NCBI RefSeq assembly: GCF_030845995.1
Contig: NZ_CP132719.1
Span: 1,178,001 to 1,242,000 of the forward strand
Direction: 5' to 3'
Length of the DNA stretch: 64,000 bases
Source of the DNA: Geothrix sp. 21YS21S-4
GTDB lineage: Bacteria; Acidobacteriota; Holophagae; Holophagales; Holophagaceae
Shown: positions 17,673 through 26,623 of the stretch, piece by piece
Layout of the letters: each line of letters starts with the position of its first letter
Numbering within the stretch: position 1 is the stretch's first letter
Translations under genes and position numbers: made by a program
Notes under the pieces: generated by a model
Told to the model about the DNA's origin: nothing
The model's database searches: none
The model's input: only the letters and a program-made list of their open reading frames with translations

Positions 17673-18685
17673 CAGCGCGAATCCGCCGTATCCCGGGACG
17701 GTCCCGCCACGACGGCCTCCTCCTGGGTGAAGGCAGGCGTGTCCATCCACGGCCGCTCGCGAATGGGGCAGGCTTCCGCCGCGCAGCGCCCGCAGACGAG
17801 GTGGCCGCAGGGGTCCAGGTGGACGTGCATCTCGCCTTCGATTCCCGCCTCATCCAGGACGCGCTGGCCGAAGGTTTCGCACAGGTCGTGGGCCTGCCGG
17901 AGCGGGTAGTACTCGGGCACCACCAGGTGGACGTCCACGTGGGTGTGGCGGCCCGTGCGGAAGGTGCGCAGCTCGTGGACGGCGAGGATGTCCCAGGGGC
18001 GAAGCCGGTTCATGGCGCCCACCAGCCGCTCCACCACGGCGGGATCCTCCTCGTCCAGGAGGGCGCGGGCGGCGCGCCTCACCAGGCGGAAGCCGGTGCG
18101 GGCCAGCAGCAGGCCGACGGCCAGGGCGAGGACGGGATCCAGCCAGCGGAGGCCGGTTGCCTTCACAGCCAGCAGGCCCGCGCAGAGGCCCAGGGTGGTC
18201 CAGAAGTCCGACAGCACGTGGTGGCCGTCGGCCTCCAGCGCCTGGGAGTGGGTCTTCCGGCCCTGGCGGACGAGATACCAGCCCAGCGCGCCGTTCAGCG
18301 CTCCCGCGACCACGTTCACCGCCAGGCCGAGGCCCAGGTCTTTCAGCGGACTGCCGTGGAGGAGGGCCGCCCCGGCCTCCAGGATGATGTACGCGGCCGC
18401 GAGGGAGACCAGTCCGCCCTCGAAGGCGGCGCTGAAGTGCTCGATCTTTCCGTGGCCGTAGGGATGATCCCGATCCGCGGGCTTTCCCGCGAAGATCACC
18501 GCGCCCAGGGCGAAGGCGGCGGCCCCGACGTTCACCACGCCCTCGACAGCGTCGGATTTCAGGGCGACGGAACCCGATAGGGCATAGGCCACCACCTTCA
18601 GCCCGAGGATGCCGGCGCCCGCCGTCAGGGACAGGAGGGCGACGCGCAGTCTCGAGCGCTGCTCGGCGGAGCGGGAGGGTTCCAC
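17672..18685 (-). CDS. Cation diffusion facilitator (CDF) family metal transporter
   Basis: A 337-residue proton/metal antiporter of the inner membrane, exporting zinc, iron or a similar divalent ion. Six hydrophobic segments are visible; the TM2 site reads SDAVEGVVN, the loop HPYGHGKIEH is typical, and the TM5 site is DGHHVLSD. The cytoplasmic ferredoxin-like domain carries HTHVDVHLVV. A C-terminal tail adds a four-cysteine cluster (DPCGHLVCGRC and EACP), possibly an extra metal site. GTG 18685 is used because it follows directly on the stop of the upstream gene; longer in-frame starts run inside that gene. Confidence 0.88.
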   Translation of the reverse strand: MEPSRSAEQRSRLRVALLSLTAGAGILGLKVVAYALSGSVALKSDAVEGVVNVGAAAFALGAVIFAGKPADRDHPYGHGKIEHFSAAFEGGLVSLAAAYIILEAGAALLHGSPLKDLGLGLAVNVVAGALNGALGWYLVRQGRKTHSQALEADGHHVLSDFWTTLGLCAGLLAVKATGLRWLDPVLALAVGLLLARTGFRLVRRAARALLDEEDPAVVERLVGAMNRLRPWDILAVHELRTFRTGRHTHVDVHLVVPEYYPLRQAHDLCETFGQRVLDEAGIEGEMHVHLDPCGHLVCGRCAAEACPIRERPWMDTPAFTQEEAVVAGPSRDTADSR

Positions 18686-18686
18686 C

Positions 18687-19877
18687 CTAGCCGCCGAATT
18701 CCTCGAACAGCCCGCGCTGGAGGCCGCTGCCCGGATCCGCGGGGAAGGGGAAGGCGGCGGCGGGCGCCCAGGGCAACTCGGGATCGAAGGGGGAAGGCGG
18801 CGCGAGGTCGGGGGGGAGCCACCGGACGGCAGGCGGCGGCTGGATCTGGGCGAGGACGGCGTGGGCTCCCGCTTCCGCCGGGACGGCGGGAACGCGGAGC
18901 AGGACCGTCGGCGGATGGTCGAGGAGGGCACTCCAGCCGGCGGGCTGGAGGGCGCGCGCTTCCAGCGGCGCGGGTTCGCGGGGATCCGCCGCCAGGCCCG
19001 CCGTGAAGGCACCCGGAGCGGGAGGAAGGGGCAGGCTGGCCCGCCAGGGCAATCCCTCGCGGAGGGCCTGGCGGCCGAGGAGGCCGGCGACCCGCCGGTC
19101 GCCCGAGGCGCCCACGTGGACGATGCTCCGGAGGCGCTCCTGGAGCATGGTTTTCAGGGCCGTGAGGTGGGCGAAGGCCGCGGCCCAGTCGCCTCCGGCC
19201 CGCTGGAACTCCGCGCCCCCGGTCACCGCCAGCCGCCAGCCCGCGGCCCGGCGCGAAAAGGGAAGGTCGCCCCAGGCGCCCGCGGCCATGCGCTGGGCGA
19301 GCCCGCGCTCCACCGCGCCCTGGGCCTCGATCATGGCGCTCACCAGGCTTTCGCCGGCGGCGAGGGACGCGAGGGCGCCCACGGGCAGGATGAGTTCGCC
19401 CCACAGCCAGCCGGGCTGGACCTCCTCGCCCGGGGCGGACACGCCCAGATCCGGGAGCCCCCAGACCTTTTCCGGCCGGGGCGCCCAGCCCAGGACTCCC
19501 TGCCGCCACGCTTCGCCAGCCGCGCCTTCGGGCGGCTCGGGACTGTGCACCCACGCGCGGAAGGCGCCGCCCGGCAGCTGGGCGGCGGTGCCGGGTTCCA
19601 GGTGCAGGCTCAGCCCGGGGACGGCGGAGATGGCCTCCCACCAGCCCAGGCGAGATTCGGAGGGCTGGGCTTCCATCCATGCGGGCGGATGGTCCCACAC
19701 CAGGCCGAAGCCGCCGGGCAGGAGGGCCGCGAGGGTCATCAGCCGGGCCAGGGCGCGGCAGGGCGCGGCGTGGACGGAGGCCAGGCCCTCCTCCAGGAAG
19801 CGGGAGCCGGACCAGCCGGCCCAGGGGCCGTCCTCGGCCGTGCGCAGCAGGAATCCGCGGCCTTCCGTTTCCGTCAC
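18687..19877 (-). CDS. Hypothetical protein (396 aa) translationally coupled to ThiD-like kinase
   Basis: No family recognised. The chain is mostly soluble, rich in Ala, Pro, Leu and Trp, with no signal peptide; it contains repeated aromatic patches (LVWDHPPAWMEA, GWWEAI, VQPGWLWGELILPVGA) and a Pro-rich C-terminus. The GTG start overlaps the stop of the upstream thiD-like gene by 4 bp (GTGA), and the CDF gene begins immediately after its stop, so all three are one transcription unit. Composition matches neighbours. Compositional bias toward Ala/Pro could inflate chance reading frames, but the tight coupling on both sides supports it as real. Confidence 0.7.
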   Translation of the reverse strand: MTETEGRGFLLRTAEDGPWAGWSGSRFLEEGLASVHAAPCRALARLMTLAALLPGGFGLVWDHPPAWMEAQPSESRLGWWEAISAVPGLSLHLEPGTAAQLPGGAFRAWVHSPEPPEGAAGEAWRQGVLGWAPRPEKVWGLPDLGVSAPGEEVQPGWLWGELILPVGALASLAAGESLVSAMIEAQGAVERGLAQRMAAGAWGDLPFSRRAAGWRLAVTGGAEFQRAGGDWAAAFAHLTALKTMLQERLRSIVHVGASGDRRVAGLLGRQALREGLPWRASLPLPPAPGAFTAGLAADPREPAPLEARALQPAGWSALLDHPPTVLLRVPAVPAEAGAHAVLAQIQPPPAVRWLPPDLAPPSPFDPELPWAPAAAFPFPADPGSGLQRGLFEEFGG

Positions 19878-20719
19878 CGGACCTCCGCGGCGGGGCAGGG
19901 AGCGCTTGTCAGGGGCGCGAACATGGGGCGGCCCACGCCGCCGGGGGCGAAGGCGCGGTCCCAGCGCTCCCGCAGGCGCCGGGCGGCTTCCCGGGCGGCG
20001 TCGGGGCCTTCCCATCCGAGCAGCCGCAGGCCCAGCCACGTGGCGGACAGGAGGCAGCCCGTCCCGCGGCGCTCCCCGGGCAGCCGGGGCGCGGAGCCGA
20101 GGGGAAGGACCTCCGCTCTCGTGATCCACAGATCCTCGACTTGGCCCCCCTCCGCATGGCCGCCCTTCAGCCACACCGCGGCCGCTCCGGCCTCCAGCCA
20201 CGGGCGGGCCAGGGTCTCGGCACTCGCGGCGCGGATGGCCTCCGACGGCAGTCCCGCGAAGGCAGCGGCCTCGCCCCGGTTGGGGCTCACGATCCAGCCA
20301 CCCAGGGGAAACAGGTCCGCCGCCATCCGGCGGAGGTCGCCTCCGTCATGAAGCCCCACACCCGCGGTCGGAGCGAGGATGGGATCCCAGATCCGGACCG
20401 GCGGCGCCAGGTGGCGGAGGGTGGCGCACAGTCGCCGGAAATCCTTCGCGTCGAGGGCACACAGGCTGAGCTTCACGCCCCACCGGCCCGACAGATGCGG
20501 CGCCAGATTCTCCACCCGCTGGACGGGATCCAGGGAAGGGGCCTCGATCCGCGCGCAGGCCAGGCCGTTCTGGAGGGTCTCCGCCAGGCTGACCGCCATG
20601 GGCTGGCACCCCAGCTCCGAAAGGGCCAGGGCGTCGCGGAGGAGGCCGGCGCCGGCGGACGGGTCCATTCCGCCCAAGCAAAGGGCGACCGGCGGAATGA
20701 AGGGGCGGGGGGCATCCAT
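19874..20719 (-). CDS. thiD: Hydroxymethylpyrimidine/phosphomethylpyrimidine kinase-like protein
   Basis: Ribokinase-fold kinase of about 281 residues, probably making HMP-PP for thiamine synthesis. Motifs: GGMDPSAGAGLLRD (normally GxDPSGGAG), DPILAPTAGVGL, SPNRGEA, KGGHAEG and the anion hole RRGTGCLLSA. All are present but divergent from standard ThiD, so a related sugar or pyrimidine substrate is possible. ATG 20719 is chosen with GGAA 7 nt upstream; an in-frame GTG at 20740 is possible. Sits downstream of fliN on the same strand and overlaps the next gene by 4 bp. No other thi gene is in the window. Confidence 0.75.
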   Translation of the reverse strand: MDAPRPFIPPVALCLGGMDPSAGAGLLRDALALSELGCQPMAVSLAETLQNGLACARIEAPSLDPVQRVENLAPHLSGRWGVKLSLCALDAKDFRRLCATLRHLAPPVRIWDPILAPTAGVGLHDGGDLRRMAADLFPLGGWIVSPNRGEAAAFAGLPSEAIRAASAETLARPWLEAGAAAVWLKGGHAEGGQVEDLWITRAEVLPLGSAPRLPGERRGTGCLLSATWLGLRLLGWEGPDAAREAARRLRERWDRAFAPGGVGRPMFAPLTSAPCPAAEVR

Positions 20720-20759
20720 GGCGAAATTCCAGAATGCCACAGAGCGGGGAAAGGCCCTG

Positions 20760-21068
20760 CTACACCCTGCGTTCGGGATCCACGATCTCGGTGACGCGCA
20801 GGCCCAGGCTGTCCTCCAGCACCGTGACCTCGCCCCGGATGATGACGCGGTTCTTGCACAGGACGTCCATGGGTTCGCCCGCGCTCTTCTTCAGCTCCAC
20901 CAGCGAACCGGGCTCCAGGTCCAGCAGTTCCCGGATGGTCATGCGCGCCTGGCCGAGCTGGATCTCGAGCTGGAGGGGCGTCTCGATGAAGGGCATCACC
21001 TCGGCCACGACCTGCTCGAAGCTGAGCACGCGGTCGTTCTCCAGCCGATCTCCCCGCTTGATGCTCAT
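20760..21068 (-). CDS. fliN: Flagellar motor switch protein FliN
   Basis: A 102-residue SpoA/FliN domain protein of the flagellar C-ring. The typical core is visible: TPLQLEIQLGQARMTIRELL, LEPGSLVELKKSAGEP, VLCKNRVIIRGEVTVLED and GLRVTEIVD. Short length equals the SpoA domain plus a small N-terminal part. It follows fliL on the same strand after a 91-bp gap; fliM, which usually stands between or beside them, is not in this window. This marks the organism as flagellated and chemotactic together with the chemoreceptor near the window end. Confidence 0.93.
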   Translation of the reverse strand: MSIKRGDRLENDRVLSFEQVVAEVMPFIETPLQLEIQLGQARMTIRELLDLEPGSLVELKKSAGEPMDVLCKNRVIIRGEVTVLEDSLGLRVTEIVDPERRV

Positions 21069-21159
21069 GTCCCTCCCGCGACCCCGTGAAGCGGGCCTGT
21101 CAAAGCATGGACCCGCGCTTCCGCCGCAGCAACGGCCGTGCCACGGGGAAGCGTGGAGG

Positions 21160-21789
21160 TTACTGCTGGATGGCCCAATCCACGATCAGCACGCTCTTGA
21201 TGGGCCGCTTGGGCTTCTTGTGCTTGGGATCCTCCTTCTCACCGGCCTTGGGAGGATGGGGCTTGAACTGCTCGTTGAGCTTGTCCTTGATCTCCTTCCG
21301 CAGGGATTCGCGGGATTCGGGATCGGTGGCCTCCTCCACGCTCTTGCCGGAGAGGGCGGCCAGGACGATGGACTGGATCAGGCTCTTCTCGGGCGAGGCC
21401 TTGTCCCCGGCCACGAGCTTGCCCAGCTCGCCGTCGCAGAACAGGATGTTCAGCTCGCAGCGGAGGAAGGCGTTGCGCCGCGGGCCCGTGAGGTTGACCG
21501 TGCGGGTGAGGACCATGACGGGCGCGGCCTCCGGGCCGCCGTGGCCACCGCTCTCCTTCTTCTCCTCGCCGGTGCTCTCGCAGTCCTCGGAATCGCCCTC
21601 GTCGTGCCCGGCTTCGGGCTCGGCGGCGGCCTCGGGTGGTGCGGCTGCCGCGGCGGCCTTGGCGGCCTGCCGCTTCTTGAGGAAGAGCATGGCGCCCGCC
21701 CCGCCGCCGCCCAGGACGACCAGAGCGGCCACGATGATGATGATCAGCTTCATGGGGCTTTTCTTGGGGGCCGGAGCCTCATCGGACAT
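21160..21789 (-). CDS. fliL: Flagellar basal body-associated protein FliL
   Basis: A 209-residue inner-membrane protein that surrounds the stator and supports motor torque. Short cytoplasmic N-terminus, one transmembrane helix (about 14-37, LIIIIVAALVVLGGGGAGAM), a linker rich in Ala, Glu and Gly with acidic DEGDSED and basic KK runs, then the periplasmic FliL domain (VLTRTVNLTGPRRNAFLRCEL to SVLIVDWAIQQ). The C-terminal motif fits FliL. An unusual extra segment of about 20 Lys/Pro-rich residues (PHPPKAGEKEDPKHKKPK) interrupts the domain before its last strand. Confidence 0.88.
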   Translation of the reverse strand: MSDEAPAPKKSPMKLIIIIVAALVVLGGGGAGAMLFLKKRQAAKAAAAAAPPEAAAEPEAGHDEGDSEDCESTGEEKKESGGHGGPEAAPVMVLTRTVNLTGPRRNAFLRCELNILFCDGELGKLVAGDKASPEKSLIQSIVLAALSGKSVEEATDPESRESLRKEIKDKLNEQFKPHPPKAGEKEDPKHKKPKRPIKSVLIVDWAIQQ

Positions 21790-21999
21790 GGGAACCTCTC
21801 ACAGAACATCTCCTCATCGTAATCCCGAGCCGGCGGCCTGAATTGCGGACGGATGGCAGATTTCCGACCCGGGGCGGCTCCTGGGTCTCCTGGATCCGGG
21901 GTTTACGGAGGGGAAAAGGGTGGAAACCAAAAGGGAGGGCCCTTCGCCGCTTCTGCTTTCCCGGACTCCCCTAGGAGCCGAAAAAGATGCTTTGACAGG

Positions 22000-22029
22000 A
22001 AAAGGGGCCCGCCGAAGCGGGCCCCTTTT
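22000..22029 (-). terminator. Strong intrinsic terminator downstream of HU gene
   Basis: Perfect inverted repeat of 13 bp, AAAAGGGGCCCGC and GCGGGCCCCTTTT, with a 4-nt CGAA loop (TTCG on the minus strand). It lies about 40 bp past the HU stop. The A and T ends of the stem make it work on either strand. Confidence 0.85.
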
Positions 22030-22067
22030 CTTCTTCAGGCAGGGGACCAGATGCGGCCCCGGTGCTC

Positions 22068-22364
22068 CTACTTGCGCTTCTTGCCGCCCTTGCCGTTGAC
22101 TTCGTCAGCCAGCTTCTTGCCGGGCTTGAACTTGGCGACCTTCTTGGCAGCGATCTTGATGGGCTTGTTGTCGCGGGGGTTGCGGCCGGTGCGGGCGCCG
22201 CGGTTGGCGACGGAGAAGGTGCCGAAGCCGACGAGGGTCACCTTGTCGCCAGCGCGCAGGGCGGAGGCGATACCGCTGAGGACCTGATCCAGAGCGGCAG
22301 CGGCCTGGGCCTTGGTGATGCCGGACTTCTCGGAGACGGCTTGGACCAGTTCAGCCTTGTTCAT
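22068..22364 (-). CDS. hup: DNA-binding protein HU
   Basis: Nucleoid protein of 98 residues; dimeric, bends DNA without strong sequence specificity. MNKAELVQAVSEKSGITKAQA starts the helical part, GDKVTLVGFGTFSV the sheet, and ARTGRNPRDNKPIKI the DNA-clasping arm. The C-terminus has a Lys-rich extension (GKGGKKRK). Start ATG 22364 has GGAGGT 5-6 nt upstream; the longer open frame upstream is untranslated leader. Preceded by a good promoter and followed by a strong terminator, so it is a single-gene transcript. Confidence 0.95.
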   Translation of the reverse strand: MNKAELVQAVSEKSGITKAQAAAALDQVLSGIASALRAGDKVTLVGFGTFSVANRGARTGRNPRDNKPIKIAAKKVAKFKPGKKLADEVNGKGGKKRK

Positions 22365-22713
22365 GGAAACCTCCAAATTTGGGGAGATAGGTCCCCGGGT
22401 TAAGAAAAAGAAGCTGCGCTCATTCTTGGATGGCCGCCTCTGTTGGTTCTGCAAACGCCATGGGTCCGTAGAAGCCCATGAACACTGGATTTACTAAACT
22501 GCCCAAAAGCTACGCCGCAGATGCAGCGTGGTCAAGGCTTTTCTTCGAAAAAAAACGGGAGATCCGCTTCCCCGGGGGATTCCGCAGCCCATGGAACATC
22601 GGGAAGGCCGAAAACACTGCCGTCTAAGTCGCGTAGATATCGCAGATCCCCGTAGAACGGAGCGGCGCGGGCGCCCCATCGGCGGAAGCTCCCGCCGGTC
22701 CTATGATGGAGCC
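22365..22713. other. Divergent intergenic region, HU leader and promoter
   Basis: About 350 bp between the HU start and the truA start with no gene. It carries the HU promoter (22507-22535) and a roughly 135-nt leader for HU that contains an AT-rich stretch with an A-run (TTCTTCGAAAAAAAA on the plus strand near 22540). Nothing clear is seen for truA; a weak GGAG lies 3 nt from its ATG. Confidence 0.6.
22507..22535 (-). promoter_or_regulatory. Sigma-70-type promoter for the HU gene
   Basis: On the minus strand TTGACC (22535-22530) and TAGCTT (22512-22507) are separated by exactly 17 bp. The start point would fall near 22500, giving a leader of about 135 nt before the HU ATG. Confidence 0.55.
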
Positions 22714-23505
22714 ATGACGCATCCCTACTTCCTCACCGTGGCCTATGCGGGCGCGGGTTTCCACGGCTGGCAGATCCAGACGGAGCTGCGGAGCGGGCAG
22801 GGGGACCTGTGGGCCGCCCTCCGCGCCCTCGATCCGGAAGCGCCGATGCCGCAGGGGACCGGGCGGACGGACGCGGGCGTCCATGCCAGGGCCCAGGGCA
22901 CGCTGGTCCGCACCTCGCGGGCCTGGGAGCCCTATCGCCTGCTGGCGGCCCTGAACGCCCACCTGCGGGACGACATCCGCGTGATGGCCGCCCAGCCCGC
23001 ACCGGAGGCCTTCTTCCCCCGCCAGCACGCGGTGGCGAAGCGGTACGTCTATCGCCTGGGACAGGGGCCCGCGGCGGATCCCCTCGCCGCGGCGTTCCGG
23101 TGGCACGTCCGCGGCGCGGCGCCCCTGGATCTGGAGGCGATGGCGGCGGCCGCGGCTCCGCTCCTGGGCACCCACGACTTCACCAGCTTCCGCTGCGCCG
23201 AATGCGTGGCCAAGACGCCGATCCGCACCCTCTACGGCCTGCGATGCGAAGCCCATGAGGGGGGCGTGGACCTGGTGTTCGAGGGCACGAGCTTCCTGAT
23301 GCACCAGGTGCGGATCATGGCGGGCACGTTGGTGGAGGTGGGAAGGGGCCGCCGCCGGCCGGATTCGCTGGGGGCCCTGGTCGCCGTGCGCGACCGGAGC
23401 TTGGCCGGTCCCACGGCCCCGCCCCACGGGCTCTGCCTGGAACGGGTGTGGTACGAGGCGCAGTGGGGGATCGGCGAGCCCAGCCCCTGGGGCGAACGGA
23501 GCTGA
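22714..23505 (+). CDS. truA: tRNA pseudouridine(38-40) synthase TruA
   Basis: Modifies U38-U40 in the tRNA anticodon stem. The 263-residue protein has VAYAGAGFHGWQIQ near the N-terminus, the catalytic-Asp motif GTGRTDAGVHA, KRYVYRL and DFTSFRC, and the C-terminal FLMHQVRIMAGTLVEVG. Length is typical. ATG 22714 is chosen because homology begins there; the frame is open 62 codons upstream. Downstream, a weak inverted repeat CTCTCGA/TCGAGAG (23532-23565) may end its transcript before the ahpC regulatory patch. Confidence 0.95.
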   Translation: MTHPYFLTVAYAGAGFHGWQIQTELRSGQGDLWAALRALDPEAPMPQGTGRTDAGVHARAQGTLVRTSRAWEPYRLLAALNAHLRDDIRVMAAQPAPEAFFPRQHAVAKRYVYRLGQGPAADPLAAAFRWHVRGAAPLDLEAMAAAAAPLLGTHDFTSFRCAECVAKTPIRTLYGLRCEAHEGGVDLVFEGTSFLMHQVRIMAGTLVEVGRGRRRPDSLGALVAVRDRSLAGPTAPPHGLCLERVWYEAQWGIGEPSPWGERS

Positions 23506-23576
23506 GGTCTCTCGGGATATCGCCAAATGGCTCTCGAAATGCCGGGAATCGCGGCGCGTCGAGAGTCGTGTTTTTA

Positions 23577-23591
23577 TTTTAATTATTTAAA
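23577..23591. promoter_or_regulatory. PerR/Fur-like AT-rich palindrome upstream of ahpC
   Basis: TTTTAATTATTTAAA is close to the 7-1-7 PerR box (TTATAAT-N-ATTATAA), with three mismatches, in a sharply AT-rich patch 76 bp before ahpC. Given the peroxide-defence genes that follow, a peroxide-responsive repressor site is a reasonable guess. Confidence 0.35.
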
Positions 23592-23608
23592 ATGAACGAC
23601 TTGAATAA

Positions 23609-23625
23609 TTGGCACGGGACTGGCT
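23609..23625 (+). promoter_or_regulatory. Sigma-54-like promoter upstream of ahpC
   Basis: TGGCACGGGACTGGCT matches the -24/-12 pattern TGGCACG-N4-TTGCW with one mismatch (TGGC for TTGC) and correct spacing. It lies about 40 bp before the ahpC ATG. It could also be fortuitous, since no enhancer-binding protein gene is near. Confidence 0.35.
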
Positions 23626-23666
23626 GTTAATGGGAACCGCCGCATGCGGTCACCGGGAGAAACTTC

Positions 23667-24236
<570 letters not shown>

Positions 24237-24250
24237 ACCTGCGCCTTTCC

Positions 24251-24283
24251 TGGCCCCGTTCCGGCCCGTCCGGGCGGGGCCAG
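24251..24283 (+). terminator. Hairpin between ahpC and ahpF
   Basis: TGGCCCCG and CGGGGCCA flank an inner pairing CGGCCCG/CGGGC, making a GC-rich stem-loop 14 bp after the ahpC stop. There is no strong T-run, so it looks like an attenuator or mRNA-stabilising hairpin that would leave ahpC more abundant than ahpF. Confidence 0.55.
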
Positions 24284-24317
24284 CTCCTTTCCCTCGTTCC
24301 TCCTCCGGAGAAAGCCC

Positions 24318-25880
24318 ATGCTCGCCCCCGATCTCAAAGCCCAGTTGAAGGTCTACCTCGAAAAGCTCGTCCAGCCGATCGATCTGGTGGCCTCGCTCGA
24401 TGACGGGGCGAAGTCGCGGGAGCTCCAGGAGCTGCTGGAGGAGATCGCCACCCTGTCGGACAAGGTGGGCCTGCGGCTCGACGGCGGAAGGACGCGGCGG
24501 CCCTCCTTCGGCATCGCCCTGGCGGGCGAAACCCCGCGGGTGCACTTCGCGGGCCTTCCCATGGGGCACGAGTTCACCTCGCTGGTGCTCGCCCTGCTGC
24601 AGGTGAGCGGCCATCCGCCGCGGCTGGAGGGCGGGACGCCGGACCAGATCCGGAGCCTGCGCGGGCCCTTCCGGTTCGAGACCTTCGTCTCTCTTTCCTG
24701 CCACAACTGCCCGGACGTGGTGCAGGCCCTCAACGCCATGGCCGCCCTCAACCCCGCCCTCGAGGTCGAGATGATCGACGGGGGCCTGTTCCAGGAGGAG
24801 GTCGATGCCCGCCGGATCATGGGCGTGCCGTCGGTCTGGCTGAACGACGAAGCCTTCGCGCAGGGACGCATCAGCCTGGAGGAGATCCTCGCCAAGCTCG
24901 ATACGGGAGCGGTGGAGCGCGAGGCGGAGGAACTGGCCCACAAGGAGCCCTTCGACGTGCTGGTGGTGGGCGGCGGCCCCGCGGGCTCCGCAGCGGCCAT
25001 CTACGCGGCCCGGAAGGGCATCCGCACCGGCGTGGTGGCGGAGCGCTTCGGCGGCCAGGTGCTGGACACCCTCGGCATCCAGAACTTCATCTCCGTGAAG
25101 GAGACCGAGGGCCGGAAGCTGGCCATGGCCTTGGAACAGCACGTCCGCGACTACGAGGTGGACGTGATCAACCTCCAGCGGGCGGAGGCCCTCCTGCCCG
25201 AAGTCGGCGACGGGTTCGTGGGGGTGCGCCTGGCGAGCGGGGCGACGCTGCGCAGCCGCGCCGTGATCCTCGCCACCGGCGCGCGGTGGCGCGAGATGGG
25301 CGTTCCGGGGGAACAGCAGTACCGGAGCAAGGGCGTCGCCTACTGCCCCCACTGCGACGGCCCGCTGTTCAAGGGCAAGCGCGTGGCGGTGGTCGGCGGC
25401 GGGAATTCCGGCGTGGAGGCGGCCATCGACCTCGCCGGGATCGTGGCCCACGTGACGCTGCTGGAATTCGACCGGGACCTGCGGGCCGACGCGGTGCTCC
25501 AGAAGAAGCTCTACAGCCTGCCCAACGTCACGGTGATCAAGTCCGCCCAGACGACGGAAGTCCTCGGCGACGGGCAGCAGGTGAACGGGCTGGTCTACCG
25601 CGACCGAGCCAGCGACGGGATCCACACGCTCGAACTCGAGGGCATCTTCGTCCAGATCGGCCTGCTGCCCAACACCGACTGGCTGAAGGGCTCCGTGGCG
25701 CTTTCCCCCCGCGGCGAGATCGAGGTGGATGCCCGGGGCCAGACCTCCGTGGCCGGGGTTTTCGCCGCCGGCGACGCCACGACGGTGCCCTTCAAGCAGA
25801 TCATCATCGCCATGGGCGAAGGCGCCAAGGCCAGCCTCGGCGCCTTCGACCACCTGATCCGGGCGTCGGTGACCGTCTAG
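24318..25880 (+). CDS. ahpF: Alkyl hydroperoxide reductase flavoprotein subunit AhpF
   Basis: FAD/NADH disulfide reductase of 520 residues that recycles AhpC. The N-terminal double-thioredoxin domain carries CHNC (Cys128, Cys131). The thioredoxin-reductase half has the FAD motif [17 protein letters not shown], the redox pair CPHC (Cys343, Cys346), the NADH-binding [15 protein letters not shown] and the C-terminal [13 protein letters not shown] precedes ATG 24318. Ends 1 bp before the end of the convergent TonB-like gene, with no terminator between. Confidence 0.96.
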   Translation: MLAPDLKAQLKVYLEKLVQPIDLVASLDDGAKSRELQELLEEIATLSDKVGLRLDGGRTRRPSFGIALAGETPRVHFAGLPMGHEFTSLVLALLQVSGHPPRLEGGTPDQIRSLRGPFRFETFVSLSCHNCPDVVQALNAMAALNPALEVEMIDGGLFQEEVDARRIMGVPSVWLNDEAFAQGRISLEEILAKLDTGAVEREAEELAHKEPFDVLVVGGGPAGSAAAIYAARKGIRTGVVAERFGGQVLDTLGIQNFISVKETEGRKLAMALEQHVRDYEVDVINLQRAEALLPEVGDGFVGVRLASGATLRSRAVILATGARWREMGVPGEQQYRSKGVAYCPHCDGPLFKGKRVAVVGGGNSGVEAAIDLAGIVAHVTLLEFDRDLRADAVLQKKLYSLPNVTVIKSAQTTEVLGDGQQVNGLVYRDRASDGIHTLELEGIFVQIGLLPNTDWLKGSVALSPRGEIEVDARGQTSVAGVFAAGDATTVPFKQIIIAMGEGAKASLGAFDHLIRASVTV

Positions 25881-25881
25881 G

Positions 25882-26601
25882 TCAGTCGAGGAAGAACCCC
25901 ACGCCCTGCCACACCTTCAGCCGGGTCTTGCCGTCCGGCGAGGTGGCGGGGTCGAACACCAGTTTCTTGGCGGCTTCCACGCAGGCCTCTCCCGCGTCCT
26001 TCACGTCGGCGCCCTCGCCGGGCAGGCCCTGGAGGAGGCGGGAGGCCACCACCTCGCCCTTCTCGTTGACCAGGACGTTGACCACCACCACGCCCCGGGG
26101 ACGCAGGGAGAAGAGGCTGGAGGATTTCAGGTGGGGCGTCACGCGGGTCAGATTCAAGGGCCGCGCGGGAAGGATGTCCTCGCCGAGGATCACCAGATCG
26201 CCCTCGGCGGGGCCGGAACTGGCCTTGGTCCGGAAGGTCTCGTTTTCCGCCTTGAGCTTCGCCGCCTCCGCTTTGGCGGCCGCGGCTTCGTCCTTGGCGG
26301 TCTGCATTTCCTGGAGGATGGCGTCGCCCCCGCCCTGGTTCTCCTGGAGCGCGGCGCGGACCTGGGCGGTCTCCCGGCGGGCGGCTTCAGCCTCCGCCTG
26401 GGCGCGGTCGCGGGCCTGCTGGGCGGCGGCCAGCTCCTGCTGGAAGCTCTCCGTGGCGGCGAGCCGCTGCTTGAGGTCGTCCCGTTCCTCCGTCAACCGG
26501 CGGACCTGGGCCGTCAACTGGGCGGGCGTGGGCTTCTTCGGCGCGGCGGCCAGCGCAAAGGACAGGGGCAGGGCGAACAGCAGGGGAAGGACAATGCGCA
26601 T
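25882..26601 (-). CDS. Secreted coiled-coil protein with TonB-like C-terminal domain
   Basis: A 239-residue exported protein: signal peptide (MRIVLPLLFALPLSFALAAA), a long Ala/Glu/Gln coiled coil (about residues 30-130) and a C-terminal region with a TonB-like fold signature (VVVVNVLVNEKGEVVASRLL and KLVFDPATSPDGKTRLKVW). It lacks the usual TonB N-terminal membrane anchor and Pro-rich linker, so it is not a normal energy transducer. ATG 26601 has GGAGGC upstream. Its neighbour 22 bp upstream on the same strand is the DUF4388 protein. Confidence 0.72.
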   Translation of the reverse strand: MRIVLPLLFALPLSFALAAAPKKPTPAQLTAQVRRLTEERDDLKQRLAATESFQQELAAAQQARDRAQAEAEAARRETAQVRAALQENQGGGDAILQEMQTAKDEAAAAKAEAAKLKAENETFRTKASSGPAEGDLVILGEDILPARPLNLTRVTPHLKSSSLFSLRPRGVVVVNVLVNEKGEVVASRLLQGLPGEGADVKDAGEACVEAAKKLVFDPATSPDGKTRLKVWQGVGFFLD

Positions 26602-26623
26602 GGCGCCTCCGGATGCGGAGGGC

